NCBI RefSeq assembly: GCF_021390535.1
Contig: NZ_JAJUXG010000001.1
Coordinates: 620,001 to 684,000 of the forward strand
From: Dyadobacter sp. CY312
GTDB lineage: Bacteria; Bacteroidota; Bacteroidia; Cytophagales; Spirosomataceae
Direction: 5' to 3'
Length of the DNA stretch: 64,000 nt
Numbering within the stretch: the first letter of the stretch is position 1; each line of letters opens with the position of its first letter. The notes beneath the pieces are model-generated. The model was not told the origin of the DNA and made no database searches. It saw nothing but the letters and a program-made list of their open reading frames with translations. Shown one piece after another: positions 53,739-63,081 of the stretch. Made by a program: the position numbers and the translations under genes.

Positions 53739-55016
53739 CTATTTCTTTTGCAAAAGGGCCATATAAAAACCATCGAAACCATCATTAGCAACGGATGTTC
53801 TGTGCTCTGAAATCAACTTCCACTGCTTGCCATTTTTCTTCACAAACTTCGCAACCTGTTCCTCGGATTCGGATGGAAGTATACTGCAGGTAGCATAAAC
53901 CATCTTCCCACCCTTCTTGACCATCTGGCTGTACGTAGATAAAATATGCCACTGCACATTTTTGATTGTTTCAATGAATTGAGGTTTTAGCTTCCATTTG
54001 CTGTCAGGATTACGCCTTAAAACACCCAGACCAGAACACGGTACGTCCAGCAGCAATCGATCCGCGGTTTCGGATAGGCGGTCAATGACTTCGTCCGATG
54101 TAATTAGGAGCGTATCCAGGTTCACCACACCATTGCGCGTTGCACGCCGTTGTAATTCTGTGAGTTTATCTCCCTCAATATCCATCGCCAGCACAGATCC
54201 AGAGTTTTCCAGTAAGGCCGCCAGATGTAACGTTTTTCCGCCTGCTCCTGCGCACGCATCTACAACGCTCATGCCGGGTTTTACATCCAGATATGGAGCA
54301 ATTAGTTGAGAACCAGCATCCTGAACTTCAAAAAAGCCAAGTTTATAAGCATCAATCCCTGATACATTTTTTCGTTTTTTTAACGTGAGGGCATTGGGTA
54401 CCTGAGATAAAACCTGCGTTTCTTCCTCGCCAAGAACCTGCCTGACAGTCGCTATATCACTTTTTAATGTGTTCACCCTTAACACTAACGGTGCCTGCTT
54501 ATTCAAGGCACCCAGCTCTGTGTCCCATTTATCGCCGAGCTCCTTTTCTCCGGTCTCATCAAGCCAGTCAGGAATGGATTCTGCGATTTTTCTAACCTGC
54601 AAAGCTTGCTTGTATAAATCCAGCACATGCTGCTTAATTATTTCATTAAATTCCGGCCATTCAGGCAAATCACCAGATACTTCTCCACCCAAATGTAAAG
54701 GCTTGACGATTTGCCATGCGCCAAAAATCATCCAGAATTCTTCAATATCCGTTGCCCGGTCAACACCTGCTACGTATTTAGCAAGACGCCACCACCTTAC
54801 AATTTCGTAAGTGTTCTCTGCAATGAATGACCTGTCCCTTGCACCCCATTTTTTATTCGATTTCAACAATTGTTCTACCACGCGGTCAGCCTGGCGATTT
54901 TTAACAAAAATGTCTCGAAGCGCAGTGACCGTAGCCTCCGCTAATCCTTTATATATTTTCAAAATCGTTTCGTTATGTTCGGTAGTAAACCCCGAGTTCA
55001 GCCAGCTAATTTTCAA
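53739..55016 (-). CDS. RsmB-like rRNA cytosine-C5 methyltransferase (NOP2/Sun family)
   Basis: A 425-residue SAM-dependent RNA methyltransferase. An NusB-like helical N-terminal part (WGARDRSFIAENTYEIVRWW) precedes the Rossmann domain, with VVDACAGAGGKTLHLA and the two catalytic Cys motifs LLDVPCSGLG and VYATCSILPSESEEQ. The likely product is m5C in 16S rRNA. The longest start is the ATG at 55016, but the TTG at 54962 gives an N-terminus (KIYKGLAEATVTALRDIF) much closer to relatives and may be the real start, shortening the protein by 18 residues. Confidence 0.92.
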   Translation of the reverse strand: MKISWLNSGFTTEHNETILKIYKGLAEATVTALRDIFVKNRQADRVVEQLLKSNKKWGARDRSFIAENTYEIVRWWRLAKYVAGVDRATDIEEFWMIFGAWQIVKPLHLGGEVSGDLPEWPEFNEIIKQHVLDLYKQALQVRKIAESIPDWLDETGEKELGDKWDTELGALNKQAPLVLRVNTLKSDIATVRQVLGEEETQVLSQVPNALTLKKRKNVSGIDAYKLGFFEVQDAGSQLIAPYLDVKPGMSVVDACAGAGGKTLHLAALLENSGSVLAMDIEGDKLTELQRRATRNGVVNLDTLLITSDEVIDRLSETADRLLLDVPCSGLGVLRRNPDSKWKLKPQFIETIKNVQWHILSTYSQMVKKGGKMVYATCSILPSESEEQVAKFVKKNGKQWKLISEHRTSVANDGFDGFYMALLQKK

Positions 55017-55165
55017 AGGTCGCTAAAAATGGTAATTCATGACCAGAAAAATCCAAAAAAGCGATCAGGGCACAGTTTTGGTGGTATCTGATCTGCATTG
55101 GAACTTGGGAAAGTCTAACAAGAAGAAAATTGGAAAAGAATTCATGGACCTCAAAACCTCATCAC

Positions 55166-55624
55166 ATGGAAGCAATAGTTGAAATAATTTGTCCGCCTGA
55201 TCTAAGTTCAAGACCTATGCAAACCAGTTTTGAACGAAAAATGAGTTTGTCTGCAAACCAGTTGTATCATGCATGGATTTCTCAACTGGATTTATGGTTT
55301 GCCTCACCGGGATCCTTCATATCACAAGGAAAACCAAATACGCCTTATTTCTTTGAAACATATGCCAACGGATCCCGGATTCCACACTATGGCCGTTTTT
55401 TGAGAATGGAACCGGACAAGCTGATTGAGTTCACCTGGATTACCGAAGAAACGAATGGAACGGAAACGGTTATTACCATCAACTTAATTCCCAGTGAAAT
55501 TGGCACGCTTCTCACACTTACGCACAAGGGATTTTCCAATGAAGCACAACGGCTGGTTCACACAAAAGCCTGGCCATACATTCTTGAACAATTAGAAATA
55601 AGAATGACAAGACCGGTAGATTAA
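55166..55624 (+). CDS. SRPBCC/AHSA1-like protein
   Basis: A 152-residue SRPBCC-fold protein. SRPMQTSFERKMSLSANQLYHAW is followed by DLWFASPG, then PHYGRFLRMEPDKLIEFTWI and a C-terminal AWPYILEQLE helix, the pattern of AHSA1-type proteins. The frame extends to a TTG at 55130, but the ATG at 55166 is preferred. A separate 47-codon ORF (55039-55182) precedes and overlaps it in another frame; I cannot support it as a gene. Ligand or function is unknown. Confidence 0.85.
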   Translation: MEAIVEIICPPDLSSRPMQTSFERKMSLSANQLYHAWISQLDLWFASPGSFISQGKPNTPYFFETYANGSRIPHYGRFLRMEPDKLIEFTWITEETNGTETVITINLIPSEIGTLLTLTHKGFSNEAQRLVHTKAWPYILEQLEIRMTRPVD

Positions 55625-55980
55625 CAAGTGCAAGCGCTTCCCTCCTCTCAAGATTTCCATCAGATCAGGGATTCCATCATTGATCTTGAAATAGTTCTGT
55701 TTAGAATATTGCTGATATCTGTTGTATATTGCAGCATAGAAAACCGTATGATTGAACTTTTTTAAGTACGACCAATATTATAAAATTGGAATAGTACAAA
55801 TAAAATCAAATATTAACGTTGATAAGAAAATTATACACTGATAAATTATAGGACTTAATACATTTAAACAGCCATTTAGATTTCTGCGAGTCTAAATTTT
55901 AAAAATTGTATTTAGGTTAAAATTTGAAATATTCTCACACTAAAAATTCATCAATAAGACGGACACAATTATACCCAACC
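55625..55980. other. intergenic region before the DUF2147 gene
   Basis: About 350 bases, increasingly AT-rich, with one ATACATTTAA word at 55858-55867. No RNA gene, clear terminator or full promoter is seen. The DUF2147 frame is open from 55924, but that part lacks signal-peptide character. Confidence 0.5.
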
Positions 55981-56418
55981 ATGCAGAAATTAGTTTTATC
56001 CATTATTATATTCCTTTTACCTCTGCTTATTTTTGCGCAGAATAACGAGGCTGATCAAATTCTAGGTGAATGGCTGAATGAGGAAAAGGATGAAAAAATC
56101 GAGATTTACAAAACTGGAAATTCCTATTTCGGGAAGGTGACATGGGCTGCAAACCTACTTGAAGCGGACGGACAAACTTCCAAAAAAGACGGCAAGAATC
56201 CCGACGAAAAGCACAAAGGCAGAAATCTTATAGACGCTACAATACTAAATAATTTCGCTTTTACAAATGGATTGTGGGACCGTGGAACCTTGTACGATTC
56301 TAAAAGTGGGAAAACATATAGTTGCATCATCAAGATGAAAAATAAGAAATTGGAGATACGTAGCTACGTCGGCGTTTCTTTGTTTGGAAAAAGTACTTAC
56401 TGGGAGCGTCTTGAATAA
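55981..56418 (+). CDS. secreted DUF2147-domain protein
   Basis: A 145-residue exported protein with a signal peptide MQKLVLSIIIFLLPLLIFAQ (residues 1-20). A DUF2147 domain follows, with ADQILGEWLNEEKDEKIEIY, YFGKVTW and ILNNFAFTNGLWDRGTLYD, ending in GKSTYWERL. The family forms a lipocalin-like barrel of unknown ligand and is common in Bacteroidetes. The ATG at 55981 is chosen because it begins the signal peptide; an in-frame ATT-type extension to 55924 is not credible. Confidence 0.88.
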   Translation: MQKLVLSIIIFLLPLLIFAQNNEADQILGEWLNEEKDEKIEIYKTGNSYFGKVTWAANLLEADGQTSKKDGKNPDEKHKGRNLIDATILNNFAFTNGLWDRGTLYDSKSGKTYSCIIKMKNKKLEIRSYVGVSLFGKSTYWERLE

Positions 56419-56540
56419 AACCGTCGAGCTTAACTTCGTTTATAATCAATTCACTATACCGGATGATAGCCAAAATTGCTCTCCTGTCGGGAATATAAAA
56501 CAAGATGTTCGTGTTGTCCTTGAAAGAAAGTACAACATAC

Positions 56541-57554
56541 ATGACAAATATAAAACTAGGCATTCTAGACCAATCCATTGTAAGACAAGGCACTACGGTC
56601 TCACAAGCGATTCAGGAAACAATAGAAACTGTCAAAGTTGCTGAGGAGCTTGGTTACAATCGTTTTTGGGTTTCCGAACATCACAATTCTACATTTATTG
56701 CCGGATCCACTCCCGAAGTCCTGATGGTGAAATTGGGCGACGTTACCTCCCGGATTCGGATCGGTTCCGGCGGCATAATGCTTCCCAACCACAGTGCACT
56801 GAAAGTAGCAGAAAATTTTCGGATGCTTGAGACTCTATTCCCCGGACGTATAGACCTTGGTATGGGTCGCGCGCCAGGCACAGACCGTATCACATCTTCT
56901 TTATTAAATCCTTCCAACGATTTTAGCGAAAGCAGCTATCTAAGGCAGCTAGATCATTTGCAGCACTTTTTCAGAGATACAGCCGGCACCGAGCGTGGCT
57001 TTATCTATGCCACCCCGCAGTCGCCAACGATCCCTATGCAATGGATTTTAAGTTCTAGCGGAGGCAGTAGCAATATTGCCGCCAAATATGGCATGGGGCT
57101 TGCTGTGGCCAAATTCATTAATGGCTTCGTAACCCCGCAAGTTGTTGATACGTATCGCAAAAATTTTCGTCCGTCGGATCAATATGCCCAGCCACAGGCT
57201 CTATTGTCAGTATTCGTTCTTTGCGGCGAAACCGAGGAGAAGGCGTTGGCAATGCGAAAGATGATGGATTACGTACTTGTAGAATTTGAGCGCGGTAAGT
57301 TTGGACCTTTCCCCGATGCCGAACAAGTCCAGAAATATCAATTTAACATGGGCGAATTAGAACGTATCCGGTACAATAGCGGACGCATCATTTCGGGAAC
57401 ACCAGACTCGGTGAAGGAACAACTTACCAGACTTGCAACGGATTTTGAGGTAGATGAAATCATCATATCTACTATGGCAGCAACGGCGGAAGACAGAATA
57501 CGATCATTTGAATTAATTTCTGAGGAGTTTAAATTAAAAGAAGTGACGGCTTAG
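56541..57554 (+). CDS. luciferase-like (LLM class) flavin-dependent oxidoreductase
   Basis: A 337-residue bacterial-luciferase-fold enzyme using FMN and oxygen. ELGYNRFWVSEHHNSTFIAG, IRIGSGGIMLPNHSALKVAENF and LFPGRIDLGMGRAPGTD are the family signatures of the group often called MsnO8-like. It may act as a monooxygenase on an unknown substrate; FMNH2 could come from the FMN reductase gene at 58566. The ATG at 56541 gives the standard start TNIKLGILDQS. It lies 52 bases upstream of the YafY-type regulator. Confidence 0.93.
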   Translation: MTNIKLGILDQSIVRQGTTVSQAIQETIETVKVAEELGYNRFWVSEHHNSTFIAGSTPEVLMVKLGDVTSRIRIGSGGIMLPNHSALKVAENFRMLETLFPGRIDLGMGRAPGTDRITSSLLNPSNDFSESSYLRQLDHLQHFFRDTAGTERGFIYATPQSPTIPMQWILSSSGGSSNIAAKYGMGLAVAKFINGFVTPQVVDTYRKNFRPSDQYAQPQALLSVFVLCGETEEKALAMRKMMDYVLVEFERGKFGPFPDAEQVQKYQFNMGELERIRYNSGRIISGTPDSVKEQLTRLATDFEVDEIIISTMAATAEDRIRSFELISEEFKLKEVTA

Positions 57555-57557
57555 TGC

Positions 57558-57565
57558 TAATTTTG
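57558..57565 (+). promoter_or_regulatory. -7 element of a possible promoter for the YafY-type gene
   Basis: TAATTTTG fits TAnnTTTG and begins just after the stop codon of the flavin oxidoreductase gene. The predicted transcript start (about 57571) is 36 bases before the regulator's ATG. No -33 TTG is at the right spacing. Confidence 0.3.
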
Positions 57566-57606
57566 TTGCAGGAGAATGTCTTTTCCCGCAAACCAGATTA
57601 GCCTGA

Positions 57607-58554
57607 ATGAACCGTTTTGACCGTATTACCGCAATTCTTATACAACTTCAATCACGCAGGGTTGTAAAAGCCCAGGACCTGGCCGACAGGTTTGAAATCA
57701 GTTTGCGGACGGTGTACAGAGATATGAACACGCTGGCAGAGGCTGGTGTGCCCATCATGGGAGAGGCTGGCGTTGGTTATTCGATCATGGATGGCTATCG
57801 TTTGCCGCCGATTATGTTTACAAAAGAGGAAGCCCGTACTTTCATTACAGCTGAAAAGCTAATGGAAAAATATACGGATCTGCAAACCATGTCTCAATAT
57901 CAGTCCGCCATGTTTAAGATCAAGTCTGTGCTGAAAAACAGCGATAAGACAATGGTGGAATCTTTGGAAAATCACATTCAGGTAAGACGAAATAACTATG
58001 CGTTTAACTCTGCCAACAGCCACACACTCGACTCTTTGCTAAAAAGTATTTCCGAAAAGAAGGTTGCAAAAATTAGCTACACCGCCATGGGTGTAACAGA
58101 GCCAGGTGATCGGCTGATAGAACCGGTTGGTATTTATCATGAAACAAATTACTGGTATACCATCGCTTTCTGCCATCTGAGAAACGCGTACAGAAACTTC
58201 AGATCGGACAGAATTACGAATATTGAAATCTCAGAGCAATCATTTCGCTACAAACACGCTCCGCTTGATGACTTTTTGAACCAATTCAGGGAAAAGGAAA
58301 ATCTGCAACTTGTTGTGATTAAGATAGATAAATCCGTAATGAGATACATTGGTCATCAGAAATATTACTATGGTTTTGTGTCTGAGAAATTGACCGACAA
58401 ATATCTGGAAATGACCTTTCTCACCGAATCCCTGCCAATTTTTGCACGTTGGTATCTCATGATCGCCCCCAATGCAACCATTTTGGAGCCTTCGTCTCTA
58501 AAAGACCATGTGCAGGAATTAATAAGTGATATAGGTAAGAAATTACAACATTAA
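57607..58554 (+). CDS. YafY-type HTH/WYL-domain transcriptional regulator
   Basis: A 315-residue regulator. An N-terminal HTH_11 domain (FDRITAILIQLQSRRVVKA, then LRTVYRDMNTLAEAGVPI) is followed by a WYL domain around residues 145-225 (YWYTIAFCHLRNAYRNFRSD) and a C-terminal WCX-like segment. WYL domains sense ligands, often nucleotides or nucleic-acid damage products. It precedes an FMN reductase by 11 bases and so probably regulates it, perhaps together with the flavin oxidoreductase upstream. Confidence 0.92.
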   Translation: MNRFDRITAILIQLQSRRVVKAQDLADRFEISLRTVYRDMNTLAEAGVPIMGEAGVGYSIMDGYRLPPIMFTKEEARTFITAEKLMEKYTDLQTMSQYQSAMFKIKSVLKNSDKTMVESLENHIQVRRNNYAFNSANSHTLDSLLKSISEKKVAKISYTAMGVTEPGDRLIEPVGIYHETNYWYTIAFCHLRNAYRNFRSDRITNIEISEQSFRYKHAPLDDFLNQFREKENLQLVVIKIDKSVMRYIGHQKYYYGFVSEKLTDKYLEMTFLTESLPIFARWYLMIAPNATILEPSSLKDHVQELISDIGKKLQH

Positions 58555-58565
58555 GAAGTAAACAG

Positions 58566-59099
58566 ATGGAAAAGATAAGGATACTCGGAATTTCTGGCAG
58601 CCTTCGTGAAAGTTCAACAAATACTATTATTCTCAAAAACCTTGCGAAACTTCTGCCCGCACACGTAAGTTTCGATCTGTTTGGCGAACTTCATCTTATT
58701 CCGCCATTCAGTCCGGGAGATTTAGAAAGTGATTCCGTAAAGTCGATGAAGGAAAAAATCGGAAAAGCTGCGGGGGTAATCATATGCACACCGGAATACG
58801 CATTCGGTGTGCCCGGAACATTGAAAAATGCGCTTGACTGGACCGTGTCAACTGGTGAATTTAATGAAAAACCGGTGGCTGCTATCAGTGCGTCGCCACT
58901 CAATTCGGGAGGTGAAAAAGCACTGGCCTCTCTCCTGCTCACACTCACAGCCTTGGGGACATCACGCAACGAGAAGTCATCTCTGGCCATTCCAAATGTA
59001 AAATCAAAAATTAATTCCGACGGCATTGTTCAGGATGACCAGACTGTTTTATTATTACAAGATCAGGTAGACAATCTTTTAAAAATTATAGGGATATAA
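58566..59099 (+). CDS. NADPH-dependent FMN reductase-like flavoprotein
   Basis: A 177-residue flavodoxin-fold reductase. The phosphate-binding loop GISGSLRESSTNTIIL is at the N-terminus, and the flavin-site motif TPEYAFGVPGTLKNALDW is near residue 80. These enzymes reduce FMN, quinones or azo compounds with NAD(P)H. It is co-transcribed with the YafY-type regulator (11-base gap) and is a plausible source of reduced flavin for the LLM-class enzyme upstream, which is inference. Confidence 0.92.
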   Translation: MEKIRILGISGSLRESSTNTIILKNLAKLLPAHVSFDLFGELHLIPPFSPGDLESDSVKSMKEKIGKAAGVIICTPEYAFGVPGTLKNALDWTVSTGEFNEKPVAAISASPLNSGGEKALASLLLTLTALGTSRNEKSSLAIPNVKSKINSDGIVQDDQTVLLLQDQVDNLLKIIGI

Positions 59100-59161
59100 T
59101 GCCATTAAGACGGAAATGATGCCTAATATTGGTATTATTTTATAAATTATACTTAAAATAA

Positions 59162-60523
<1,362 letters not shown>

Positions 60524-60558
60524 TGCCGGGTAATTTCACGCAAAGTTGAAAAGAAGTG

Positions 60559-60602
60559 AAAAGCAAAGACCGCAAAGTTATATGTGCGGTCTTTGCTTTT
60601 TT
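60559..60602 (+). terminator. rho-independent terminator of metY
   Basis: A perfect 15-bp stem (60559-60573 with 60586-60600) continuing into a T-run, 35 bases after the metY stop codon. Confidence 0.9.
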
Positions 60603-60682
60603 ATTTAAATCTCGGTATCGGAGATAAATTGATTATGACATCGACTCCTAATGGCCAAGAGCTAGTTGCCAACAGCTATTAG

Positions 60683-62767
60683 CTAGTTAGTAATTCCTTC
60701 CAAGGCGAAAAGAAATGCGTATTGCAGCGCAATTTCTTTCAAGTACTCAAATCTTCCTGATGCTCCTCCATGGCCTGCTTCCATGTTTGTTTTAAGCAAA
60801 AGTATATTGTTGTCCGTCTTGTGCACACGCAGCCTTGCTACCCATTTAGCTGGTTCAAAATATTGTACCTGGCTATCGTGTAAACCGGTAGTGACCAACA
60901 TATTCGGATAGTCCTTCGCCCCGACGTTATCGTAAGGAGAATAAGATTTCATGTAATCATAAAATTCCTTTTCTTTCGGATTTCCCCATTCATCAAACTC
61001 ATTGGTTGTCAGCGGAATTGATTCGTCTAACATCGTGGTTACCACGTCTACAAACGGAACATCAGCAATAATTCCATTCCATAAATCCGGACGAATATTG
61101 GCAATAGCGCCCATCAGCAGCCCCCCTGCACTTCCTCCTTCGGCGTATAGATGCGCCTTGGAGGTATAGTTTTCAGCGATCAGATATTCTCCGCAGGCAA
61201 TAAAATCGTCAAACGTATTCTTCTTTTTAAACAATTTGCCATCTTCATACCATTGGCGCCCCATTTCCTGTCCACCCCGCACGTGTGCGATGGCAAAGAC
61301 GAAACCGCGGTTCAGCAAACTAAGCCTGTTGGAGCTGAAACCCGCATCCATGCTGTTTCCATAAGACCCGTAGGCGTAAAGCAGTAAAGGGGATTCGCCA
61401 TTTTTGTCAAATCCGCTTTTATACACCAGCGAGATTGGAATCTGCTGCCCATCGTGTGAGGTAGCGTAAAGTCTTTCGGTCACGTAGTTAGCCGGCTCGT
61501 ATCCTCCCACAACTTCCTGCCGCTTCTTTAATTCCTTCGCTTTGGTCTGCATATCATAATCGTACACCGAATTAGGCGTTGTAAGCGATGTATAGATGTA
61601 ACGCAACGAAGTAGTATTGAACTCCGGATTGGATCCTGTGTAGGCTGCATAAGCTGGTTCACCGAAATCAACATAATGCTCCTCCCCGCTTCCGTTATTC
61701 CTGATTCTAAGTTGCAGCAAGCCATTTTTCCTTTCAGTCACAACCAGGAAGTCCCTGAAAACATCAATTCCTTCAAGCAAAACATCTTCACGGTTTGCTA
61801 TTACCTCTTTCCAGTTCTCTACACCGGTTTTGTCAAGCGGTGTTTCCATCAACCGGAAATTGAGCGCATCCTTATTGGTTACGATCAGGAATTTATCATT
61901 TTGATGTTCGATGTCATACAGCACATCTTTCATCCTCGGCTGAAATACAGTGAAATCACCTTCCGGTGTGTCGGCATTCAAAATCATATACTCAGATGAC
62001 ATCGTCGCGGAAGAAGCGATCACGATAAATTGCTCCGATTTTGTCTTACCAACACCGATGTAATTGCTGTTGTCAAGCTCGGTATAAACCACTACATCCA
62101 GCGTCTCATCCGTACCAAGTTTATGTCGTTTTATCTTTTCACTCAACAGGGTTTTAGGATTGGTAGCCGTGTAGAACAGGGTCTGATTGTCGTTGCCCCA
62201 TTCCGAACCACCGCTCGTCGGAAATATCGAATCGGAGAGTAATTCCCCTGTTTCGAGATCCTTGACATGGATGGTATATTGCCGCCTCGAAACCGTGTCG
62301 ACACCATAGGCTAGGAGTCTGTTATCAGGGCTAATATTGAAGCCGGAAACGGAGTAATAAGAGTGACCTTCCGCCATCGCATCCACATCCAGCAGCATCT
62401 CCTCAGGTGCCGAAAGTGATCCCTTTTTTCTGCAATATTTGAAGTACTGTTGCCCCTCTTCGCTTCTTGTGTAATAGTAGTATCCGTTACTAAAAACAGG
62501 CACCGATTCATCCGTTTCTTTGATGCGGGATTTCATCTCAGAAAACAGATCTGACTGAAACTTATTTGTCCCTGCCATCATCGTTTCTGTATATTCATTC
62601 TCCGCCTTAAGGTGATTTACGACCAGATCGCTATCCGGCCCGGTTCTAAAAAAATCACCCATCCAGTAGTATTCATCATTCCTAAGATCCCCGTGCATCC
62701 CGGTTTCATATGCCTTTTGTTCTGCTAGCGGCGGCACAGCCACCGGCCACTTATATGTTTGCTTCAC
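60683..62767 (-). CDS. ptrB: oligopeptidase B (S9A serine peptidase)
   Basis: A 694-residue prolyl-oligopeptidase-family enzyme cleaving short peptides after basic residues, cytoplasmic (no signal peptide). The N-terminal beta-propeller begins near DEYYWMGDFF. The catalytic domain has PLLLYAYGSYG, the nucleophile Ser546 in EGGSAGGLLMGA, and the C-terminal GLHDSQVQYFEPAKW and AGHGGASGR segments with the catalytic Asp and His. It stands alone on the minus strand between metY and polA. Confidence 0.93.
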   Translation of the reverse strand: MKQTYKWPVAVPPLAEQKAYETGMHGDLRNDEYYWMGDFFRTGPDSDLVVNHLKAENEYTETMMAGTNKFQSDLFSEMKSRIKETDESVPVFSNGYYYYTRSEEGQQYFKYCRKKGSLSAPEEMLLDVDAMAEGHSYYSVSGFNISPDNRLLAYGVDTVSRRQYTIHVKDLETGELLSDSIFPTSGGSEWGNDNQTLFYTATNPKTLLSEKIKRHKLGTDETLDVVVYTELDNSNYIGVGKTKSEQFIVIASSATMSSEYMILNADTPEGDFTVFQPRMKDVLYDIEHQNDKFLIVTNKDALNFRLMETPLDKTGVENWKEVIANREDVLLEGIDVFRDFLVVTERKNGLLQLRIRNNGSGEEHYVDFGEPAYAAYTGSNPEFNTTSLRYIYTSLTTPNSVYDYDMQTKAKELKKRQEVVGGYEPANYVTERLYATSHDGQQIPISLVYKSGFDKNGESPLLLYAYGSYGNSMDAGFSSNRLSLLNRGFVFAIAHVRGGQEMGRQWYEDGKLFKKKNTFDDFIACGEYLIAENYTSKAHLYAEGGSAGGLLMGAIANIRPDLWNGIIADVPFVDVVTTMLDESIPLTTNEFDEWGNPKEKEFYDYMKSYSPYDNVGAKDYPNMLVTTGLHDSQVQYFEPAKWVARLRVHKTDNNILLLKTNMEAGHGGASGRFEYLKEIALQYAFLFALEGITN

Positions 62768-63081
62768 TCTAAAATTGGTTAATACTAAAAAATCACAACA
62801 ACTAAATCTCCCTAAATAATTCTCACAGAGGCTAAAAACAAACTTTTTAATTAAATGTAAAGTATTCTGTTAAAGTTTAATTATTTTAATAAGTACAATA
62901 CATTTAATTTTAAAATATAGTTTATAAAATATAATTCATTTTATACATGAAATACTTTATAAATGTATAAAATGTTTAATTAAAATAATACTTATTATAT
63001 TTCATTCACTACAAAATTGATATGTAAATCTGAATCGTCCTGCGCAACCATTATATTTGAACTTCGAAATTAACAGTTCTC
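62768..63081. other. AT-rich divergent intergenic region before polA
   Basis: About 310 bases between divergent ptrB and polA. The centre (62860-63000) is nearly all A/T and has ATACATTTAA at 62899-62908. The polA promoter is at its right edge; nothing else is supported. Confidence 0.5.
63029..63059 (+). promoter_or_regulatory. probable polA promoter
   Basis: TATATTTG at 63052-63059 is a perfect TAnnTTTG -7 element. TCTG at 63029-63032, with a 19-base spacer, is an imperfect -33. The predicted transcript start is about 16 bases before the polA ATG. Confidence 0.55.
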
